Below are positions 57,931 through 64,000 of a stretch of 64,000 nucleotides of DNA, piece by piece; the stretch's first letter is position 1, and each line of letters opens with the position of its first letter. This DNA comes from Sophora flavescens (taxonomy: Eukaryota > Streptophyta > Magnoliopsida > Fabales > Fabaceae): contig CM061065.1 of NCBI GenBank assembly GCA_030762895.1, forward strand, positions 62,252,200-62,316,199, given 5' to 3'. Made by a program: the position numbers and the translations under genes. The notes beneath the pieces are model-generated. The model saw only the letters and a list, made by a program, of their open reading frames with translations, searched no databases and was not told the origin of the DNA.

Positions 57931-58176
57931 CTAACTATAATAGACAAATAGAATGCAGCCATAAGAAAAATTAACTCATATTATTAATACTCAATTCATG
58001 CATAACATTAATATACCCAGGCTAGTAGGTGCTCCTATAGTAGTAGTGCAAGCTACTGCATGAATCGGTAGTACATATTTATTGACTTGTAAAGACATTT
58101 AATTTGTGAACTTCATTTTACTAACTTAATGCATTAGATAAATTGGTAGTACTTATTAATTAATTCCCCAATCCAT
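57931..58176. other. Downstream flank of the exonuclease-like gene
   Basis: AT-rich sequence that probably holds the 3' UTR and polyadenylation region of the minus-strand gene ending at 58177. No specific signal could be fixed. Confidence 0.4.
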
Positions 58177-58955
58177 TCAGGGATTATATATGGAATCCAG
58201 GCACCAGCAGTAGTAGTCACACTTTGAGATTTCCAGCATTTGTTCAGGAGACATTCTTTCAAGCTCACTTTGCCTCCATGAAGCAAAATTATTCCTGTTC
58301 TGAGGGTCAGATGCCAAAGGATAATCCTCTATTTTATGTACTTGGGATCTCATTCTCATGTAAAGCCTCATTGTTGCAACACAATCATCATAAGGATCCT
58401 GTATCCCACTTTGAATTTCATACCTACATATTTATGCAAAAACAGAAGCCTCAATTTTTTTCCCAATTTTTTTTTACGAATTGGTAACTAACATCTTTAT
58501 TTTTTAAAGAAAATAAAATTGTACTGAGGATACTTTACCCAAGATATGCTTGTGTTAAGTACTTGAGTGAGTTGCTCAGCTTGCTGGTTTTCATCAGTGG
58601 AGGGTATTTTGCAGTGTCCCTGTTGACACAAGTATTTCTTTTTATAAGCAAATGAATTTTCATTAAAATAGGCACAAGGAGCACCCTATGCCATAAACAT
58701 TACAAAAATGAACAGGAATCAATTAAGACATTGACTTGACATAATACAATGGATAATTTGACCAATCTAAATAAGATATGACATATTTCTGTCGACATAA
58801 ATATTTGATCAATATGAAATCTTAGTCAATATTTGAAGAGAGCGTTGAAGTAAACATCTATTTAATTTTTTTTTTAACCAGATCATCTATTTAATCTATG
58901 CTATCCCATTTTTGTTATTGATTATTGTCAAACGTTACAAGTAACCATCCATTGA

Positions 58956-59031
<76 letters not shown>

Positions 59032-59259
59032 TGGTTTGGTACTCACCCTAATTAGTCCTTGGGACCGAGTGAGCCCTCGAAGTATCCTACGGCTTAGATC
59101 CTTTGGACCCGTTATGGGACTAATCTCAGAGACGGACGCACGGTTAGTAAAGCCTAGCCAAGGGTTGATGCATACCCAAGGATCGAACTCGGACAGAGCC
59201 CCAACGATTCGTCCTTAAGTAGCAGTACGTTAACCACTTGCACTCAATCACTTGATTGA

Positions 59260-59299
<40 letters not shown>

Positions 59300-59977
59300 T
59301 TATATAGGCAAATGTTAGTTATTAGTTTGTTATTATGTGTGAGATTTGAACTTTATATCTTATACCTCCCAAAACCTTTATCGCACACCCCAAACCACCT
59401 CGACCATCTTATGAACCATTTATATTGATAATTATAATAACATAAGGACAATTAATCTCTTATAAGCTAACTTTTAAGGTAGAATTAGGCACACTTAATT
59501 ATTACTAAAGTGTGAGAGCTTATTAAAGTTTTCCTGCCTAAATGTTCAATAGAATTATACCTTATTTTTTCAGCTCGATATTCTATTTGCAAACATTCTA
59601 GGTCATGATCTAAACCATGACCCACAAGAATCCTGGCTTTTCCACCTCTTGCTCGAATTGTCCACATAGGTTCTCCATTGCAAAGGAAGTCTTGAATCCT
59701 CCTCTGAACCTGTCTCATTGGCATTGCATCCCTCAAGTATTCAGATCTAATGCCAGTTGTCTCATATCTGTTTATGGATCACAAACCCAAAGTTCAGTTC
59801 AACACAAAAGATATATATGAATTTGACTCTTTTAAAGTGAATAAATATATAAAGTGAGAAAATGATAGTATATTCACTCTTGATTAGTTAAAGTGTGTTG
59901 AGATCTCAATGTACTTTAATTAATTAGGGATGGATACAAATTTACTTTGTCACTTTACACATTTGCTAACTTTAGTC

Positions 59978-60068
<91 letters not shown>

Positions 60069-61682
60069 ACTGTTTTAATTAGTCCTAATGTAATTAAGTT
60101 TAACCAACCTATAGTTTGTGACCGGAAATGGTGGCTTCACATAAGAATGGAAGATGATGTTCTCATGCTCGTCGATTATGCAAACTCTTGCACAGAGATC
60201 CAGTGACCCATCACCACCACCACCAACCATTTTACATGCAAGTGCAACTACTTGAGATCCTTTTGCTCCTCCACCAATACTCAAATTATCACGAATGCCC
60301 ATGCTTGCAAAGCGACCAATTATTCCCTAGAACAAAACATTGTACCCAAAATAATATTAATATCCAATTCAACGTATAAAAAGATTTGTACATTTTTTTA
60401 CTTTCCTCCTTTTCTTATTTATATCTGCCTTTCAATCAAGTTGTAGGGCCTACGAATATAAAAAAAAAATTATCAAAAAGAATTTGTTATAGATAAAACT
60501 AATTATATTTGATTGAATTATTATTATTATTATTATTATTTTGTGAACCACTGTTATTAGGGCCTTCATCTCCCTAGCGATATCTCGGGTATCCCTAAGC
60601 TTCATTCTTTGGACCGACTATGAGACTAATCCCCGAGCAGCTGCCTTGAGCAGGGAATTATCCATTGGTTTTCATAACCTCCCAAATCGAGTGTTTGTCA
60701 CATGGAATCGAACTTACATTCTCCTCCTTAGGAGATCGAGATGTTTGCCATACGACCAACCCTTGTTTGGTTGATTGAATTATTCTTTAATAAAGATAAA
60801 GTTAAAACAATACTAATTACTGCCCCTTTGATTTTCTCTACGGACAAATAAAAATAAACAAAACAATTTTTGTAAAACATCAAATACAGTATACAAACGA
60901 TTAGTTAGCTTTTCAATCATCTTTGTTCTGTTTTGACATTTGGTTGAGGTACTACCTTTTCCCTTTTGTAATTTTCCTAAGTTCTCTGATATATATGGAT
61001 TTTGAGTATATATATATATATATAAATGAATGGAACGAATAGTTTTCAAGTTGATAAAGTATTTACTCCGGAGGAGAGTTGACATTTTTCTTGGTGGATC
61101 CTGCGAGAGTGAGGGCTATCAAGGACTCTCAAGCAGAACTTGCACCCTCGGTAGGCAAAAATATCTTTGCATTCCTGTTTTGGCAATGGACCTGGAAAAA
61201 ATCAGATTAATTAGTCTCATCTCACATATATATTCACAATCAATAATTTAATTTTTTCGTGGAAGAAGTAAAGTTTATTTATTTATTTATAATTTTTTTT
61301 ATAGACAAATATTGGATTGCTAGTATTTGTTAATTTGTTTAACAAATAATGAAAATAGTACCTATAAGATGTTCCCTGAGAGACTCAAATGACCTGCAGT
61401 GTTTCCTGCAAATGCCACAGGTTGGTTCATGAACTGAATGGTATGAGATCCTCATGTGCTCCACAAGGTGCTCCAGTTTGTTGAACTGTCTGTAGCATGC
61501 TGCACACTTATTCCTATATATATATATATATAGTGATAAAAAGCTTTGTCACATATATTTATCCATGCATTGTCAATTAAGATTCATATGCATGGTATGT
61601 GATATGTGTATGCATGTGTGCTTGTGCATGAGTAAGAGAAAGAAAACCTGTGATTTTCTGAGCATTCAATTCTGCAATCCAT
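58177..61682 (-). CDS. Zinc-finger plus REX4/AEN-type DEDDh exonuclease-like protein (seven exons)
   Basis: Exons, in transcript order, are 61682-61648, 61513-61362, 61191-61067, 60326-60109, 59767-59561, 58619-58539 and 58423-58177. All have GT-AG introns, and together they give 1065 nt, a 354-residue protein with no internal stop. Residues 15-99 carry three Cys/His clusters (C15-x2-C18, C44-x2-C47, C79-x2-C82, each followed by His). Residues about 128-295 match the RNA exonuclease 4 / apoptosis-enhancing nuclease fold: VVALACKMVGGG, VGHGLDHDL, IQDPYDDCVATMRLY. In catalytic members these read ALDCEMVG, GHxLxxD and HxxxEDA. Here the motif I Asp and Glu are Ala134 and Lys136, and the motif III His is Gln281; Asp232 and Asp286 remain. 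The protein is therefore probably not an active nuclease, or it works differently. Introns 3 and 5 hold SINEs. This is the only clean host gene in the window. Confidence 0.88.
58957..59030. repeat. (ATT)n microsatellite at the 3' tail of the intron 5 SINE
   Basis: About 24 ATT units; on the minus strand this is the (AAT)n tail of the SINE. A second, shorter ATT run (59260-59299) lies in the duplicated target. Confidence 0.95.
59031..59255 (-). mobile_element. tRNA-derived SINE in intron 5 of the exonuclease-like gene
   Basis: On the minus strand the 5' end (near 59255) reads like a tRNA: AGTGCAAGTGGTTAACG (A-box region) and GAGTTCGATCC (B box near 59180-59190). The 3' end runs into an (AAT)n tail (+ strand ATT, 58957-59029). 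TTGATATTATTATT lies on both sides (58952 and 59256), as expected of a target duplication, although the ATT repeats blur its length. Its orientation is the same as the gene. Confidence 0.75.
59981..60068. repeat. (AT)n microsatellite in intron 4
   Basis: An 88-bp AT run with one phase shift, about 40 bp from the donor side of exon 4. Confidence 0.95.
60523..60770 (-). mobile_element. tRNA-derived SINE in intron 3 of the exonuclease-like gene
   Basis: It is flanked by a perfect 14-bp duplication TTGATTGAATTATT at 60509-60522 and 60771-60784. On the minus strand the 5' end has GGTTGGTCGTATGGCAAAC (A-box region) and AAGTTCGATTCC (B box). The 3' end has an (AAT)n tail. The body contains GGGATTAGTCTCATAGTCGG, related to GAGATTAGTCCCATAACGGG in the intron 5 SINE, so the two are one superfamily. 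Same orientation as the gene. Confidence 0.85.
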
Positions 61683-61783
61683 AATTCTTTAATACTGATT
61701 TCAGTGTGATCTGTATAATTATGTTATGAATGACCCACTAGAAAACACTTTGTTTGCTTGAGGTCAAAGATAGGAAAGGATGA

Positions 61784-61791
61784 TATTTATA
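61784..61791 (-). promoter_or_regulatory. TATA box of the exonuclease-like gene
   Basis: The minus strand reads CTCTATAAATATC, a near-ideal plant TATA box, about 100 bp upstream of the ATG at 61682. Two TTTGACC (W-box-like) sites lie nearby on the minus strand, near 61762 and 61817. Confidence 0.65.
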
Positions 61792-61829
61792 GAGAAAGGG
61801 TCTGAGAGGTCAAAGTTGGACCAAGTTGC

Positions 61830-62777
61830 ATAAATGTACGATGCTAAAGGCATTATTCAGTGTATATTTCTGATTCCCCTTCTCTACTTTTTCTTTTATC
61901 AATCTTTGGTCATATTGCCTCATCTCCTCTACCTTGTAGTCTTCTTGTCCAGTTTGTAGCTAGCTAGCGTTTGATTCTTGGGCCCATTCTTTCTGTGACT
62001 TTGGCTGTCACTTGGGCTTTAATATGCATTTCATGGTTAAAACCAGTCAACCAATTATGTTCTTGAACTCTTGTCAATTAAATCATTTGTTGATGCTTTG
62101 GTTTTAGTCTGATGTGCTTTTTAAGTTGGGCATAAGGTTCTTTTATTACAAACGACTTTGTAATGTCACATATGCATTTCATGGTTAAAACCAGCAAACT
62201 GCTAATATTTCGTGCGCCTGGCCCAAGCCTTGCTTTAGTCCCACCAGAAAAAAAAAAAAAAACTTATTTACTATTAGTATTTATAAAACTTTCATCTTTA
62301 GCTGGCCTGGCCTGACGTGATGATAATGAGTGTGTTTTTTCCTTTGAGAAATGGAGTTTGATCTCAACTTGGGGCAAAAACCACATTTATTTTGTAAAGT
62401 ATATGTTACTCTTTCTTACTTGAATAGGCATGGCCTCAAATTTTGATTTAAGCCTAAAAATATGTTAGGTCGATTCTATGTTCTTGAACTCTTGTCAATT
62501 AAATCACGTACGCTTAAATATAAGAATTGTTTCTTTGAATATTATGATTAATCTTAGCTTTTGGATGAACTGAACTTTTTGCATATAGTTTTATTTATTT
62601 ATTTTTTATAAACAAATTTTATTAAAATGTATAATGATACTCTAACTCATATATAAAGTTTCGACTAATCAACAAGCTAACAAACAAGCTTATTAGATAC
62701 AGGGCTAAGTTAGGAGGACCCAATCTCTTTTTTTCGAACTGATATAATAATCAAGTCGGATGTATTTCTTGTTAAAA
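61830..62777. other. Upstream intergenic DNA of the exonuclease-like gene
   Basis: Ordinary AT-rich sequence. CATTTCATGGTTAAAACCAG occurs twice (near 62026 and 62176), as does TGTTCTTGAACTCTTGTCAA (near 62059 and 62480), so there are small local duplications. No ORF of interest. Confidence 0.5.
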
Positions 62778-63102
62778 TTAAGGCTTAACTGTACTTTTTG
62801 TCTCTCAACTTTTTCAATTGTGTCATTTTGGTCCCTCAAAAAATTTAATTGCACCTTTTGTCCCTCAATTTTTTCAATCGTACGATTTTGGTCCCTCAAA
62901 AAATTTAATTGCACATTTAGTCTCTCAACTTTTAAAATTGTACGATTTTGATCCCTCAAAAATTTATTGACTAGTCATGGATGGAATGACCGATTTTACA
63001 CAATTCGACAAATTAGAGGTCTAAATATGCAAATTAAATTTTTGAGGGATCAAAATCATACAATTAAAAAGTTGAAGGACCAAAAGTGCAATTAAACCTA
63101 AA
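62778..63102. mobile_element. MITE-like inverted-repeat element with internal tandem units
   Basis: The left arm TTAAGGCTTAACTGTAC pairs with the right arm, which reads TTTAGGTTTAATTGCAC in reverse. The left half has three ~63-bp units built on TTTTGGTCCCTCAAAAAATT. The right half carries one inverted copy (TTTTTGAGGGATCAAAATC). No ORF is credible. The target duplication is not clear. Confidence 0.7.
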
Positions 63103-63892
63103 GGGAATTTAGTAGCTAGGTGAACTATAAGGAGAGCAAATCAACTGAAGCTAGATTTTGAAGCTGTTCTGTTTTTTGCTGGTTGGGTCTTATGTATGCC
63201 CTTCATTGTGATTTAAATGGGTATCAGGTGCTATTCAAAGGGCATTTTCTACTTGGCCATACGGTCTCAGCTCCTTTGGTAAGGTAAAGGAAATTTTATT
63301 CTCGTCAAAAAAACAAAAAACAAAAAGTTTCGTACAATGAACAGGAGACAAACACCAACTTGAGAACAAACACATTCTCTAGAGTAACAGAATGATAAAA
63401 ATGAGATAGAGTACATTTATTACAAGGAAGAGAGAATTTGTTTAGAGAAATGCGTTTGTTTTGTTGGATGATCAAGAATTGTGTAAAGAAAATGTTCTGC
63501 AACATCACTCATTTGAAATATTGCAAATATATATCAAACCATAGCAATTATATTTTTTAAAACAACTTCAAAAAACTTGCATGATTTTTGTACCCTACAT
63601 TCTATACTAGCTACTAAGAACAAATATATTATTAACAAAGTGTTCTAAAGAGATTAGTTAAAGAATCAAAGATTAAAATTTTTTATTGGAAAGTAGTGTA
63701 TTCAATGTATTGAAGATTTAAAAGTTAAATATTTTCCGATATAAAATTTATAATTTTTTGATTCCATAACCAATGCTCTTAGGGCATTGATAAGCAAGAC
63801 TCTGTCAATAATATGTATTGATTAATTAATGGGATAGTAATTGATTACCATATTGTGTTAATCAGGGAATATAAGTAGTTAACTATAAATAA
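63103..63892. other. AT-rich intergenic DNA, no feature seen
   Basis: Low-complexity A/T-rich sequence with no convincing ORF, repeat border or RNA gene. Confidence 0.5.
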
Positions 63893-64000
63893 ATGCTCCC
63901 TCCGGACTCAATTATAAGTAAAATTAACCAATTTCACACTTATTAAGGAATTTAGTTGCTTTAATTTAATTGTCTTGATTTTATGTAAAAAAATGAGTTG
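63893..64000. mobile_element. Probable start of a Stowaway (Tc1/mariner) MITE, cut by the window end
   Basis: CTCCCTCCGGACTCAATTATAAG-like sequence at 63896 resembles the conserved Stowaway terminus (CTCCCTCCG followed by an ATAAG-type stretch). It sits a few bases after a TA-rich site. The other end is outside the window. Confidence 0.6.

Noticed and set aside
59175..59255. Possible tRNA gene (B-box GAGTTCGATCC)
   Set aside because: The tRNA-like head is degenerate, cannot form a full cloverleaf by eye, and is joined to a body with an AAT tail and target duplication. It is a SINE.
62705..62959. ORF with internal repeats (KVQLNFLRDQN-type)
   Set aside because: It is the translation of the MITE tandem units at 62778-62945 and is not a gene.

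Overview
This is a repeat-dense stretch of a plant nuclear genome, probably a eudicot and perhaps a papilionoid legume. The evidence is plant-type Ty1/copia (SIRE/Maximus-like) and Ty3/gypsy (Athila/Tat-like and chromovirus-like) LTR retrotransposons, En/Spm-type CACTA transposons, tRNA-derived SINEs, several MITEs and one spliced plant-type gene. The legume assignment is a guess from repeat style, not from a marker gene.

Layout. (1) 1-3480: the end of a chromovirus-like gypsy element on the + strand (LTR, Met-tRNA primer site, broken gag), fused to scraps of other elements. (2) 3745-30596: a nest on the minus strand. Element D is a SIRE/Maximus-like copia relative with gag and env-like ORFs but no pol. 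Its left LTR is split by element C (3877-22502, TSD TTCAA), a large SIRE/Maximus-like copia element with decayed gag-pol and an env-like ORF. Element C is itself split inside gag by element A (13812-20847, TSD ATAAT), an Athila/Tat-like gypsy element that keeps gag and protease but has no RT, RNase H or integrase. (3) 30597-38993: LTR F, apparently solo and on the + strand, split by element B (30838-37823, TSD CCACG). B is a second gag-protease-only gypsy element, and its LTRs are nearly identical. (4) 39000-56280: env-like retroelement debris (G) on the + strand, split by CACTA-1 (41428-56064, TSD TGA). CACTA-1 carries a TNP2-type transposase and a second multi-exon gene ending in a Ulp1-like protease domain. 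CACTA-2 (50644-55541, TSD ATA), a non-autonomous element with a captured exon that looks like ERGIC-3/ERV46, sits inside CACTA-1. (5) 56300-64000: the only gene-like chromosomal region. It holds MITEs and a seven-exon minus-strand gene (58177-61682) for a zinc-finger plus REX4-type exonuclease-like protein. Two SINEs lie in its introns in sense orientation.

Four insertions (A into C, C into D, B into F, CACTA-1 into G) plus CACTA-2 into CACTA-1 can be ordered from their target-site duplications. Nearly all coding regions of the mobile elements contain stops, frameshifts or lost catalytic residues. The exonuclease-like gene is the only ORF set that reads cleanly from start to stop across all introns, although three of its five expected nuclease residues are replaced. 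I ran no database search; family names come from recognised motifs and memory.
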